The position numbers and the translations under genes were made by a program. This document shows, piece by piece, positions 9,736-18,536 of a stretch of 64,000 nt of DNA. Source of the stretch: Gemmatimonadetes bacterium bin94. Lineage in GTDB: Bacteria > Gemmatimonadota > Gemmatimonadetes > Longimicrobiales > Gaopeijiaceae. The stretch is taken from contig MPNE01000007.1 in assembly GCA_002238865.1 (NCBI GenBank), forward strand, positions 62,001 to 126,000. Direction: 5' to 3'. Position 1 is the first letter of the stretch. Every line of letters begins with the position of its first letter. The notes under the pieces were generated by a model. That model ran no database searches. It was not told where the DNA came from and saw only the letters and a list, made by a program, of their open reading frames with translations.

Positions 9736-9850
9736 TGATCGGCATGCTCTGGAATCGGTGATCGGCATGGTGGAATCACCGATCGGCATGCTCTGGAATC
9801 GGTGATCGGCATGAAATGGAATCACTGATCGGCATGCGCCGGAATCAGCA
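9736..9850. repeat. IS21 end: five short terminal repeats and element boundary
   Basis: GATCGGCATG occurs five times (about 9737, 9760, 9781, 9804, 9827), each next to GGAATC, with about 22-23 bp spacing. IS21-family ends carry such multiple transposase-binding repeats. Read outward, the last unit ends in GGAATCAGCA at 9850, so the tip on the other strand would begin TGCTGATTCC. The next base is already in the coding sequence of the E2-E1-JAMM-patatin gene. Confidence 0.7.
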
Positions 9851-12800
9851 CCCTCGGGTATACACGCCCCACCGTCGCTTCGCCGGGTTCCCGCATGTCC
9901 AGTGGGGATGCAGCCTCTGTCTCTACGCGAGTTCACCCGATTGGCAGCCGCAGGACGGCATGTACGGTCTGATCGAACGACTCGACGCGTGGATTCGCGA
10001 CGCTGCGCTCAATCAGCTCGACCCCGACGATGCGCCCCTCCATCCTCCCGTCGCATATCGCACGGTAGATCGCTTGGTGGTTCCGAAAGCGGACACCCCT
10101 CGCGTGAGGGAATCGGCTTGGTTCGGATTCGCCGAGCTTCGCCAGCGGAATCATCGGACGGAGATCACCGGCTGGTCGCAGCACTCCCAAGCCAGCCTCA
10201 ACAATCAGGCTCCGGCGATCCTCCTCCACAAGCCGCTGCCATTCGAATACCCGGAGTTCGTCAACAGCCTCTTGAAGGAGCTGGAGCGCCACGGCGTGGA
10301 CTACGTGCCGTTCGTGCGAACGTTCGCTGCGTTGGCGAACAGGAGCAAGTCGGGTACACCGGTACTGGTGGTCCTGGGCAGTCCCATGCGTCGCATCGAA
10401 CCCGGCGGACCTGTCCTTCAGCACCTTGCGGTCTGGGAGATATCGGCTGCCGACGCGGACAAGCTCCGCGAATTGGATGCCGTTTGGGCCGGCGACGACC
10501 CAGCTTCACGAAACGCGGCGATAAAGGCCGTCGTCGAGTGGTCGGTCTTAGCCAAGGTAGGGTGGTGCCGTGTCCACGAGATGCGTCCGGAGGTCACGCG
10601 GCGGCGCGACCATTCCTCCCCCATGGCATGGTTCCGCGGCAGGCGGGTGGCTATCTGGGGATGTGGTGCCGTCGGGACCCACGTCGCGGAATCGGTCGTC
10701 CGAGCTGGCGCCACACATATTGAGCTTGTGGACAAGGGATGGGTCAACCCCGGAATCCTAGTACGGCAGGGCTTCGAGGACGCGGATATCGGGAAGCCCA
10801 AAGTCGACGCACTCTCCGACCGCCTCAAACGGATCGACCCTGACGTCACCGTCGAGACTTCGGTCGCTGACCTGATCCAGCAGGTGGGCGGGGGTACTCC
10901 GATACCGGATGTCGACTTGGTGATCGACTGCTCGGCGTCACCGGCTGTCAGGATGAGCCTCGAACAGAGACTCCGCAGGATCGACTCGCGTCCGCCCATT
11001 GCCTCCATGTCCATCGACAGCCACGCGGCCACCGGGATCGCGACCCTCTCGAAGCAGGGCCACAGCGGAGGAACACTGGATGTCGTCAGGCGACTCAAGC
11101 TCGAAGCCTGTCGAAACTCTCGACTCGCGCGGCCTCTTGAGGGCTTTTGGCCAGAGTCGCTGACGGAGAAGCCCTTTCAGCCGGAACCTGGATGCTCGGA
11201 GCCCACTTTCGTAGGGTCAAACGCTGATCTCGCGAGCCTCTCGGCGCGAATGCTGAATGCCATCGCCCGGACGTTGTCAGAATTGGATGGGCAACACACG
11301 GGTATCGGATGGTTCGTCGAAGAAGCGGGACCGATACACGACTTCGCGTGGCGCCCGGACTACAGTGCCGAAGATCAGAGCGGGCGCTACACCGTCAGAG
11401 TGTCGCACGAGGCCGTCAGAGAGATGCGAGCGTGGGCAAAGGGTTCAGCTCGGACGGTTGGCCCATCGGTCGAGACCGGGGGGTTAGTCTTTGGCGAAAT
11501 GAACGAAGCGGCGTCGGTTATCTGGATTTCCGAGGTGGATGGGCCTCCACCGGACAGCGACGCGTCCGACCGTCATTTCACTTGCGGTACCCTCGGGACA
11601 CGCGAATCCGCCGAACTAAGGCACCGGCGTTTCCGTGGGTCCGCGGAGTGTCTTGGTAGCTGGCACACACACCCTAGCGCCGGACCTGGACCAAGCTCGA
11701 TTGACCTCAGCACCGTTACCAGGCTACTCGACGGAACGGAGTCGGCACGCCGAACGCTGGTATTGCTAATCCTCTCAGGAGATCCAGACGGCGACCCCCT
11801 TCTCGGAGCCCATGTGTTTCGGACTACCCTCCGCCCACGGTGCGTTTACCACATCCAAGAAGATGTTTCCGAGACGATCTCTGTTGAACCAGCCGCAGTG
11901 AGTCCACGAGATGTCGGACTTGCCCTCTCCGGCGGAGGTTCGCGAGCGATCGCCTTCCACCTCGGGTGCTTTCGTGCTCTTCATGACCTCGGGCTGCTGG
12001 CTCGGCTTCAGGTCATATCGAGCGTCTCGGGCGGATCCGTCATCTCGGCGATGTACGCCTATTCGAGCGAGTCGTTTTCCGACTTCGACGAACGGGTGGT
12101 CGAACTCCTACGTCGAGGACTTCAGCGCGAGATCCTACGGGAGTCGGTGCGACCGGATTCGATCCGGAAGACCGCGCAGGCCCAACTGATGATCGGTGCT
12201 GCCTTCGTCACCCGGGTGCTCCGCCGGCTGGTGCGTTCCGCGTTCTCACTCGAGGCTGGTCGCCCGAGGCCGCTCCCTCCTCGGAGCTTCAGTCGAAGCG
12301 AAGCGTTCCGAGACGCACTAGGAGGATCCCTGTTCGGGGAAACGCTGATGAAAGATGTGGCCCGAGGGTCGTTGGAAACTGTAATCAACGCCACCGAACT
12401 GAGAACGGGGTCCGCGTTTCGGTTTGGAAGCAGGGAAAGCGGCTGCTGGCGATTCGGGAGCATTGCTCCCGAATCGGCGTTCGTCGCGGACGCCGTCGCC
12501 GCATCCGCAGCCTACCCGCTTTTTCTCCCGGCCCTGGACCGGAGGTATCGATTCGGAGAGACCACACAGAGTGGCGTCTCCGTAGACACCAGCCGAGTAC
12601 TCCTTTCCGATGGCGGGATCTTCGAAAACCTAGGAGTCTCGCCGTTGGAGCCTGGGCGGGAACCTTCGATCAGCACCAACGTCTTTGACCCGGACTACAT
12701 CATCTGTTGCGATGCGGGCACCGGTTTGTTCGACGACGATAGCCATCCCATGAGCTTGGTCACCCGGATGCACCGGTCGTTCCTGACCGTTTTTCGCAAG

Positions 12801-13052
12801 GTCCAAGACGCCACCAGGAATCGGCTGCACCGGCTTGCAGAGTGGGGAGAAATCTCCGGATTCGCACTCTCCTACCTCGGACAAGTTGACCGGGAGCTTC
12901 CCCTAGTGCCACCAGGGATGCCGTCGCGCGAGGAGGTCCGAGATTATCCGACAGATTTCGCACCCATGAAGCAAGCAGATCTTGATCGATTGGCTCTCCG
13001 TGGCGAGCTGCTGACAAGATTTCTAGTTGCGTACTATCTGCCGGACATGTAG
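9816..13052 (+). CDS. E2-like remnant / E1 (ThiF) / JAMM protease / patatin phospholipase fusion, 5'-truncated by IS21
   Basis: A 1078-residue frame whose first about 12 residues come from the IS end. Domains in order: (a) the tail of an E2-like domain with the candidate catalytic Cys35 in SLCLY; (b) an E1/ThiF adenylation domain, GCGAVG at about residue 282-287 and VDKGWVNPGIL; (c) a JAMM isopeptidase with GGLVFGE and the complete HTHP-x6-SSID zinc motif at about 617-628; (d) a patatin-like phospholipase with GGGSR at about 706, the nucleophile in VSGGS at about 738, and DGG at about 931. E2, E1 and JAMM correspond to Cap2 and Cap3 of type II CBASS, and patatin to a CapV-type effector, here on one chain. 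No CD-NTase is in the window. The missing E2 N-terminus probably inactivates conjugation, but the other active sites are intact. Confidence 0.85.
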   Translation: MESLIGMRRNQHPRVYTPHRRFAGFPHVQWGCSLCLYASSPDWQPQDGMYGLIERLDAWIRDAALNQLDPDDAPLHPPVAYRTVDRLVVPKADTPRVRESAWFGFAELRQRNHRTEITGWSQHSQASLNNQAPAILLHKPLPFEYPEFVNSLLKELERHGVDYVPFVRTFAALANRSKSGTPVLVVLGSPMRRIEPGGPVLQHLAVWEISAADADKLRELDAVWAGDDPASRNAAIKAVVEWSVLAKVGWCRVHEMRPEVTRRRDHSSPMAWFRGRRVAIWGCGAVGTHVAESVVRAGATHIELVDKGWVNPGILVRQGFEDADIGKPKVDALSDRLKRIDPDVTVETSVADLIQQVGGGTPIPDVDLVIDCSASPAVRMSLEQRLRRIDSRPPIASMSIDSHAATGIATLSKQGHSGGTLDVVRRLKLEACRNSRLARPLEGFWPESLTEKPFQPEPGCSEPTFVGSNADLASLSARMLNAIARTLSELDGQHTGIGWFVEEAGPIHDFAWRPDYSAEDQSGRYTVRVSHEAVREMRAWAKGSARTVGPSVETGGLVFGEMNEAASVIWISEVDGPPPDSDASDRHFTCGTLGTRESAELRHRRFRGSAECLGSWHTHPSAGPGPSSIDLSTVTRLLDGTESARRTLVLLILSGDPDGDPLLGAHVFRTTLRPRCVYHIQEDVSETISVEPAAVSPRDVGLALSGGGSRAIAFHLGCFRALHDLGLLARLQVISSVSGGSVISAMYAYSSESFSDFDERVVELLRRGLQREILRESVRPDSIRKTAQAQLMIGAAFVTRVLRRLVRSAFSLEAGRPRPLPPRSFSRSEAFRDALGGSLFGETLMKDVARGSLETVINATELRTGSAFRFGSRESGCWRFGSIAPESAFVADAVAASAAYPLFLPALDRRYRFGETTQSGVSVDTSRVLLSDGGIFENLGVSPLEPGREPSISTNVFDPDYIICCDAGTGLFDDDSHPMSLVTRMHRSFLTVFRKVQDATRNRLHRLAEWGEISGFALSYLGQVDRELPLVPPGMPSREEVRDYPTDFAPMKQADLDRLALRGELLTRFLVAYYLPDM

Positions 13053-13334
13053 CTCCGTGTAGGACGACACCAAAGTGAGCTTGTTCCTCGCGGGACCTCC
13101 GGCTTCATCGGCGTCCTCTGTTGTCGCACTGTGCTGTTCAGGATGTTGTAACACAACTGCACCTCATTTACTTTTTGAGCATAGGTTTGGTGCGTGACAT
13201 AGAGGTCCATTGGCACGGTTCCTACGTCCACGATCATACAACTCGCTTGATTGTTCGTCACATCCTGTAGTCGCGCCGATTCCATGCGCCATACGCCGGA
13301 TGCTCGAGGAAATGCAGGATCGGCATCGCTATGT
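13053..13334. other. Gene-poor gap between convergent genes
   Basis: About 280 bases that are more AT-rich than the surroundings. A minus-strand frame of 83 codons (13034-13285) exists but has no recognisable domain, and its start has no clear ribosome-binding site. I see no supported gene or terminator. Confidence 0.3.
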
Positions 13335-14063
13335 TCACTCCTCCTCTAACAACGTAAAGAATACCTCGCAGTAGTACCGAGCTCGAATACGCACGAACCT
13401 GGGGAGTACGCGATAAGCGATTATGAAAAGGGGAACGGGAAGAACCGAGGCGACGATCGGCCACGCCAGATTCGACTCAGCCCAACGATACGCAACCCAT
13501 GTACCTGCACAACTCAACACGGTCAGCGAGAGCCACAGCGGGCGCATCCCTGCCAAGTTTCGGGCGCTTCCGTATCGGATACTCTCTTGGTCGTGACGTG
13601 CCCGGCTGTCCCCGTGGCGAAAGCGGTTTCGCAGACGTTCCACAGCATCGTTGATGGTTGCCCGGATTGCGGCCTGGTCACCGCGGTCCACCTCGGCCTG
13701 AACATCAAGCCCGGTAACCTGCTCGATCTTCTTGTACCACAGGATCCGCTGCTGCGGGGAAGTGTTGGGGTTGTCGGGCATCAACCGGACATGCGTCGGT
13801 GCATCGAAAGGCCAGTCTGGCCAGAGTTGCTCTTGAATGCGATTGCCCATAGCCGAAGCCAAATTGGCTAGCACGAACGCACCCAAGGCGTACGCGCCCG
13901 TCGCGCCTCCGAGCAAGAATCCCCATTCTTGGAGGTCGCCTCCCAGTGCAAGAGTCAGTGGAAGGAGCGGGAGTAACGACGCAAGAGCAGGTGCAAGTCG
14001 CGCCTTACGATCGTATTCGGTGCTCAACTTCATCACGCTTAGCCAGTTCTTACTGTTATCCAA
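13335..14063 (-). CDS. Four-TM membrane protein of unknown function
   Basis: The start is TTG 14063, chosen because GGAGAAAAC lies just upstream; ATG 14033 has none. The 242 residues include a YDRKARLAP segment, a TM pair at about 23-70, a soluble middle (about 75-165) with NTSPQQRILWYKKIEQVTG and an acidic/Arg helix, and a second TM pair at about 175-225. I do not recognise the family. It converges on the E2-E1-JAMM-patatin gene and lies in a region of other unknown membrane proteins, so a role in a defence island is possible but not shown. Confidence 0.6.
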   Translation of the reverse strand: MDNSKNWLSVMKLSTEYDRKARLAPALASLLPLLPLTLALGGDLQEWGFLLGGATGAYALGAFVLANLASAMGNRIQEQLWPDWPFDAPTHVRLMPDNPNTSPQQRILWYKKIEQVTGLDVQAEVDRGDQAAIRATINDAVERLRNRFRHGDSRARHDQESIRYGSARNLAGMRPLWLSLTVLSCAGTWVAYRWAESNLAWPIVASVLPVPLFIIAYRVLPRFVRIRARYYCEVFFTLLEEE

Positions 14064-14129
14064 GTTTTCTCCTTTCCAACGTCGTTCACATCGTTGGGAA
14101 TCAGTACCATGCTGTCGTCCCCGCAGCCC

Positions 14130-14300
14130 ATGCCCCGGCAGCTTGCCGCGGATTCGGCGAGGAGCCCACGGACGGCCGAGCTGGTGTTGCGGCTACTGCG
14201 GCACGAGGACACCGGCGAGCTGAGCCGGGAGGCTCGCGCCGCCGGTGTCGGAGCGGTGGGGCGGGACTGCCTGGAAGGGGACGCGGAGGCGGAATGTGGA
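14130..14300 (+). pseudogene. Possible transposase fragment (helix-turn-helix part)
   Basis: The reading TAELVLRLLRHEDTGELSRE (about 14174-14233) resembles the N-terminal helix-turn-helix of IS3/IS2-like transposase subunits (ELVLRLLRGE...EVSRE). The continuing pattern switches frame towards TAWKGTRRRN and GRGGGMWRQ, as expected of a decayed copy. There is no catalytic domain and no complete frame. Similarity judged by eye. Confidence 0.35.
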
Positions 14301-14337
14301 GGCAAACTCTCGACCAGGGGACACGTGGGGTTGGCCA

Positions 14338-15204
14338 TTAGTTGCCGCTGAGTCGGGTGGCCAGAGTATTGGCCAGACTCTCGATGGCGGCATAGATCGG
14401 CTTCACAGCGAGGCCGGTAGCGAATGCGATCACGACTGGTCCCATCGCGAGCGTGGCCGGGCCGCCTTCGTTCGTTCCGTTCGCTGCTCCAACCGACGAA
14501 CCGAAGTCTGTCAAGACCACGACGGCGAACACGCCGATCATCGCTCCGAGGAAGATGCGTACGATATCCCCCTGCTGACGTGCCCGCTCGTAAGCCTGCT
14601 GGGAGAGCTTGTTCGAGAGGTGCTTGGCGAGGAACGCACAGGCACCGATACCGCCCCAGAGTGCGGGGATCAGCAAGGGGTTTAGCACGCGTATGAGGCT
14701 CATCCAGAAGCCAGCCGATTGTTGCCCGGTGAGGTGCGGTGCGGCGTGGACGACCGAGGCGACGACGAAGAGCGTGAGTCCTATCGCCAACGGACGATAC
14801 CTTTGGGTGCCTGTCCACCATTCACGCAACCCGGCAACGCTCCAGAAGCGCGACCGCCGAACATTGGCAGTGTCGAGGACGCTACGACCGTTGACGCCGT
14901 GCTTCTCGTAGGTCACCGCTGAGACCCTTGCGTACGCGAGCATCAGCGTCTTCCAGCTTGACGGCGAGGGCGATGACGTGGCCTCCGCTATCGCTCCGAG
15001 AAGCGCATCGCATGGATCATCGCTGCTCCTGCCCGCGTCATCTACCAACAACCCATTCCCGTGACGACCGACGTACAGGGCGAGGGCGTTCGCCTCCTCA
15101 AGCAGCGAATCTCCTTTCAGTTGCTCCCACGTTTTGGCATGATCGCCACTGGCGCAATCATCACGGGCTTCGTCGTCCACCGGTTCTAGATCTTGTCCAG
15201 CCAT
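14338..15204 (-). CDS. Four-TM protein, paralogue A of a duplicated pair
   Basis: Start at ATG 15204 behind AGGAGG (288 residues). The N-terminal soluble half (about 1-135) includes AKTWEQLKGDSLLEEA, ALYVGRHGNGLL and YEKHGVNGRSVLDTAN. Two hydrophobic segments follow (about 150-170 and 185-215), then a charged KHLSNKLSQQAYERARQQGD stretch, a third TM (IFLGAMIGVFAVVVL) and a fourth (MGPVVIAFATGLAVKPIYAA). It is clearly homologous over its whole length to the product of 17351-18214, more divergent around the first TM and in the loop before the last. I recognise no family. The pair brackets a secreted endonuclease gene. Confidence 0.65.
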   Translation of the reverse strand: MAGQDLEPVDDEARDDCASGDHAKTWEQLKGDSLLEEANALALYVGRHGNGLLVDDAGRSSDDPCDALLGAIAEATSSPSPSSWKTLMLAYARVSAVTYEKHGVNGRSVLDTANVRRSRFWSVAGLREWWTGTQRYRPLAIGLTLFVVASVVHAAPHLTGQQSAGFWMSLIRVLNPLLIPALWGGIGACAFLAKHLSNKLSQQAYERARQQGDIVRIFLGAMIGVFAVVVLTDFGSSVGAANGTNEGGPATLAMGPVVIAFATGLAVKPIYAAIESLANTLATRLSGN

Positions 15205-16385
15205 GGTCCGGCCTCCTGATATTGATCCTCCAAGCGTCTCGGCATGACCCGCGTCGCTTGCGCCTCTAGTAACAGTATCAAGATGGCACGATCTGCTCTG
15301 CGCCCAAGCACCATGGTCAGCGTCCACAGCCCCGGGACGTGCCGCTCTCGGAGCGCTGCGGCAGCCGTTTTCCTGTTCGCCACGGCGGCTTAGTTGCTCT
15401 TCCCGCCTTTTCCACTCATGTGGTCAGGCTCCGCCAGTCGCGTCCGCTAAACCGACGTTAGCGGACGCCCTACACGGCCGCGCCCGTGTGCGCACGCTGC
15501 ACAGGCTGTACCGGGCTTCGCCGACCTCGTACGCCGCCACCCGTGCACGCCGGAGTCGCGCATGGACCCGCTCTACGGCGACGAGTGGGGAACACGACCC
15601 AAGTGATCCGAGGGACCACCTCCGGTGGGGCACCTACGTGATCGCGTCAGTCCGGCTCCGTTGGTGAATCATCGACGATGGCATCTTCACGTTGGATGCT
15701 GTTCGCCTGTTTCATTACCGCTCTTGCGGCTTCGCGTCGGATATACGCCTGCGCCGGCAGGCGGCGGCGGCCGGAGTCCCAGGCTTCGCCGGCCAGTTCG
15801 CGGGCTAGGGCGCGGAGCTGTCAACGATCGTCATCGGGCGTTCCTCCGGATTGGGTGGTCGCGGTGCCACCCGAAGATGCCACGGCTCCATCATTGATCG
15901 ATCAGCGCCCCTTCGCCCCGGCTCCCGCTCTTGGCGGTCCTTCGGCACGCTGACCTAGGAATCGCGCGCAGCCCAGCGCGGAGCGTAGCGAGAAGATGAC
16001 CGACCGTCCTCGCTAAACAAACTTCGAGGCCGCGACCTTCCGCCTTCTCGGCACGTGGGTGGGCTGGCCTGATCCAATCGGCCCGCCACACACGGCCTGA
16101 TGGTCTCCCCGCGGCCCATGCGCCCACCACCTTGCCGCGCGACGAATCCTAATCGCTCGCTCTGACGAACCCTTCTGCCGCCGGCGACCGGCCATGACCA
16201 CGGTCCTGGCCTGCTTGGTCCGTGCGTATCCTCAACGTAGCGGCGTTTTGCGTCAGCTGGCGCTCTTGGCTTGAGCGTTTACCACGGACCCGCAAACACT
16301 CGGGGAGCGATTTGAATTGCAGCCCACGAAGATGCTACAGTTCCAAGAGTCCTTGGGAAGCTATCACCTCTGCCCAATCCACAGA
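15205..16385. other. 1.2-kb intergenic stretch
   Basis: No convincing coding sequence on either strand: short frames are interrupted and lack ribosome-binding sites or domains. The clearest structure is the 11-bp inverted repeat at 15440-15468. The region may hold divergent promoters for the flanking genes or remnants of decayed genes. Confidence 0.4.
15440..15468. terminator. Perfect 11-bp inverted repeat, 7-nt loop
   Basis: GCGTCCGCTAA and its exact reverse complement TTAGCGGACGC are separated by ACCGACG. No T-run follows on either strand, so a Rho-independent terminator is only one option; a protein-binding palindrome is another. It lies upstream of the minus-strand membrane-protein gene, so it would not terminate that gene. 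Confidence 0.35.
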
Positions 16386-17294
16386 ATGAGATCAGACATG
16401 ACCCCCACCATCTCGAAAGACACGTGCTCGCTCGAATCAGAACGAAGCTCCACATGGCGACCGTTTTCCTGCCATGTACTGAGGTCCCCCGCGTCCCTGG
16501 GGCTCGCGATTGGCATCGCGATGGTCGTCACGATTCCATCCATGCCGGTCGCCGCGCAGGGAATCCACGCCGATCTGTGTATGCAGGGCTGCCCAATCGG
16601 CTCTCCAGCAACCAATGACCTCATCATTCGGGACATCTACGTTCTCAGCTCCAACGATGCGACCAAGTTCGCTGACTGGGTGGCGTACAGAGTCACGCGG
16701 AACACTATCGGGCCGACGGCCAGGCGGACTTGGAGAGCGGACCCGTGGCTTGCCGCCAGCGAAACGCTGGAGCCGGACGACTACATCGGTGCGAATGCCG
16801 CCTTGAACACCGACCGCGGGCATCAGGCCCCGCTGGCCAGCTTCACCGGCACCGACGACTGGGAGGCAACGAACTATCTTTCCAACATCACGCCACAGAG
16901 CAGCGCGCTGAACCAAGGAGCATGGGTACGGCTGGAAAGCTCCGTGCGGACGTTGGCTGAGGAACAGGCCGGTCCTGTCTATGTCATGACGGGACCGTTG
17001 TACGAACGGGAGATGCCCTCCATGCCTGGCGCGGATGAACCTCATCGAGTCCCCAGCGGCTACTGGAAGATCATCGCCATGGAAGAGAACGGAGAAATCG
17101 AGGTCGCCGCCTTCCTGTTCGATCAAGACACTCCACGGAGGGCAGATTACTGCGAGGAGCGCTTTGTCACCAGCGTTCGCACGATCGAGGGCAAGGCCCG
17201 ATTGAACTTCTTCCCTGAGTTGACACCGGCAGACCAAGATGGGCTAGAAACAGGCCTAGCCACGCTGCTCACCGACCTCGGCTGCCGTCCGTAA
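16386..17294 (+). CDS. Secreted DNA/RNA non-specific endonuclease (NUC family)
   Basis: The start is uncertain: ATG 16386 is used here; ATG 16398 and a TTG at 16317 with GGGAG upstream are alternatives. A signal peptide (about LGLAIGIAMVVTIPSMPVAAQG) is followed by a betabetaalpha-metal nuclease domain with DRGHQAPLASF (catalytic His in the DRGH motif) and NYLSNITPQSSALNQGAW (metal-binding Asn). It ends LLTDLGCRP. The family cleaves single- and double-stranded DNA and RNA outside the cytoplasm. It lies between two paralogous four-TM genes on the opposite strand, which could suggest a toxin/immunity or nutrient-scavenging role; this is inference from position only. Confidence 0.85.
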   Translation: MRSDMTPTISKDTCSLESERSSTWRPFSCHVLRSPASLGLAIGIAMVVTIPSMPVAAQGIHADLCMQGCPIGSPATNDLIIRDIYVLSSNDATKFADWVAYRVTRNTIGPTARRTWRADPWLAASETLEPDDYIGANAALNTDRGHQAPLASFTGTDDWEATNYLSNITPQSSALNQGAWVRLESSVRTLAEEQAGPVYVMTGPLYEREMPSMPGADEPHRVPSGYWKIIAMEENGEIEVAAFLFDQDTPRRADYCEERFVTSVRTIEGKARLNFFPELTPADQDGLETGLATLLTDLGCRP

Positions 17295-17350
17295 GGATCC
17301 ACCGTGCGACATTGTTCGTGTGTCGTTGGTGCGTGCACACCGGGATCCGA

Positions 17351-18214
17351 TTAGTCGCGGCTGAGTCGGCTCGCGAGAGCATTAGCCAGAGTCTCGATGG
17401 CCGCGTAGATCGGCTTCACGGCGAGGCCGGAAGCGAACGCGATCACGACGGGGCCCATCGCGATTGGGGCCGGGTCGGCCGCGCTCGTGGCAACTCCGCT
17501 GGTGTCACGCGCCCTCGTGGCCCCCGCGCCCGGTGGGGCCAGCTCCCCCACCGGCGAACCGAAGTCCGTAAAGACCACGACTGCGAACACGCCGATCATC
17601 GAACCGAGGAAGATGCGTACGACATCTCCCTGCTGCCGCACCCGCTCATACGCCTGCTCGGAAAGCCTGTTCGACAGGTGCTTGGCGAGAAACGTACATG
17701 CGCCTATGCCTCCCCAGAGTGCGGGGACGAGCAACGGGTTTAGTGCCCCCATGAGCGTCACCCCCCAACCATCCGAAAAGAGATGCGGAACGGCGTGTAC
17801 AACGAGGGCGATCACGAACAGAACGACCCCGATCCAGAACGGGCGGAGCGAGGCGCTTCCAAGCCCAACATTGGCTGTGTCGAGGACGCTACGACCGTTC
17901 ACGCCACGCTTCTCGTACGTCACACTCGATGCCTTGGCGTACGCTTCCATCAGCTTCGTCCAGCTTGCTGCCGATGGTGACGACGTGGCGTTGGCTATCG
18001 CTACCAGCAGCGCATCGCATGCATTATCGTTTCCCCCGCTGCTCGCGTTCACTTCCAACAGGCCGTTCCCGTGACGTCCGACGTACAATGCGAGAGCCTT
18101 GGCCTCGTCAAGGAGCGTGTCGCCCCTCAAGTCCTCCCATGTCTTCGCCTGGTCTCCGCCAGCGATGCCTTCTACGGATTCCTCGCCCGGCGGTTCTCGA
18201 TCTTCTCCAGCCAT
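17351..18214 (-). CDS. Four-TM protein, paralogue B of a duplicated pair
   Basis: Start at ATG 18214 (287 residues); a TTG four codons upstream is also possible. It shares with paralogue A the segments AKTWEDLRGDTLLDEAKALA, YEKRGVNGRSVLDTANV, GGIGACTFLAKHLSNRLSEQ and GPVVIAFASGLAVKPIYAAI. It has the same four hydrophobic segments, with a longer Gly/Ala-rich loop before the last one. Function unknown. The gene converges on the endonuclease gene. Confidence 0.65.
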   Translation of the reverse strand: MAGEDREPPGEESVEGIAGGDQAKTWEDLRGDTLLDEAKALALYVGRHGNGLLEVNASSGGNDNACDALLVAIANATSSPSAASWTKLMEAYAKASSVTYEKRGVNGRSVLDTANVGLGSASLRPFWIGVVLFVIALVVHAVPHLFSDGWGVTLMGALNPLLVPALWGGIGACTFLAKHLSNRLSEQAYERVRQQGDVVRIFLGSMIGVFAVVVFTDFGSPVGELAPPGAGATRARDTSGVATSAADPAPIAMGPVVIAFASGLAVKPIYAAIETLANALASRLSRD

Positions 18215-18536
18215 GGACGCCTCCAAGTGCTAACGACTCTCCAAGCCGTTTCGGCACGCCTCAACCCAGCGGTGCGTGCGCCTCCTCCTCGGGAAAGGTG
18301 TGAGTGATACTCGAATCTATCCCGGCTGCCTTGGGCAACCAACCGTCACGGTGAGTCCCCAATCCGCGAGGCGCGCTCCATGCGTGCCCCATCGTCGGGC
18401 GTCCCATAGCTGTCACGGCATGTCCTCACGTGGCCGCCCGACTGACCGCACGCTGCACAGGCGTTGGTGGCATCGGTGTGGATCTGGATCCCTCTTTCGG
18501 GGATGTTCCCCGTCGGCCTCCAGACCCTAGATGGCC
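18215..18536. other. Gap of about 320 bases upstream of paralogue B
   Basis: No supported gene. It should contain the promoter of the minus-strand gene ending at 17351, but I see no clear -35/-10 pair. Confidence 0.3.

Larger units (their letters stand above)
7688..9850 (-). mobile_element. Partial IS21-family insertion sequence
   Basis: Composed of the repeat-bearing end (9736-9850), intact istA and truncated istB; the right end was not found. It inserted into, or was joined to, the 5' part of the multi-domain gene that follows, and it separates the methylase cluster from that gene. No target-site duplication can be checked because one end is missing. Confidence 0.8.

Noticed and set aside
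13335-14063. CBASS transmembrane effector
   Set aside because: It is membrane-spanning and near the E2-E1-JAMM-patatin gene but on the opposite strand; no CD-NTase or family match supports this.
15440-15468. Integron attC-like site
   Set aside because: The inverted repeat lacks the conserved core-site sequence and there is no integron integrase or array of cassettes.
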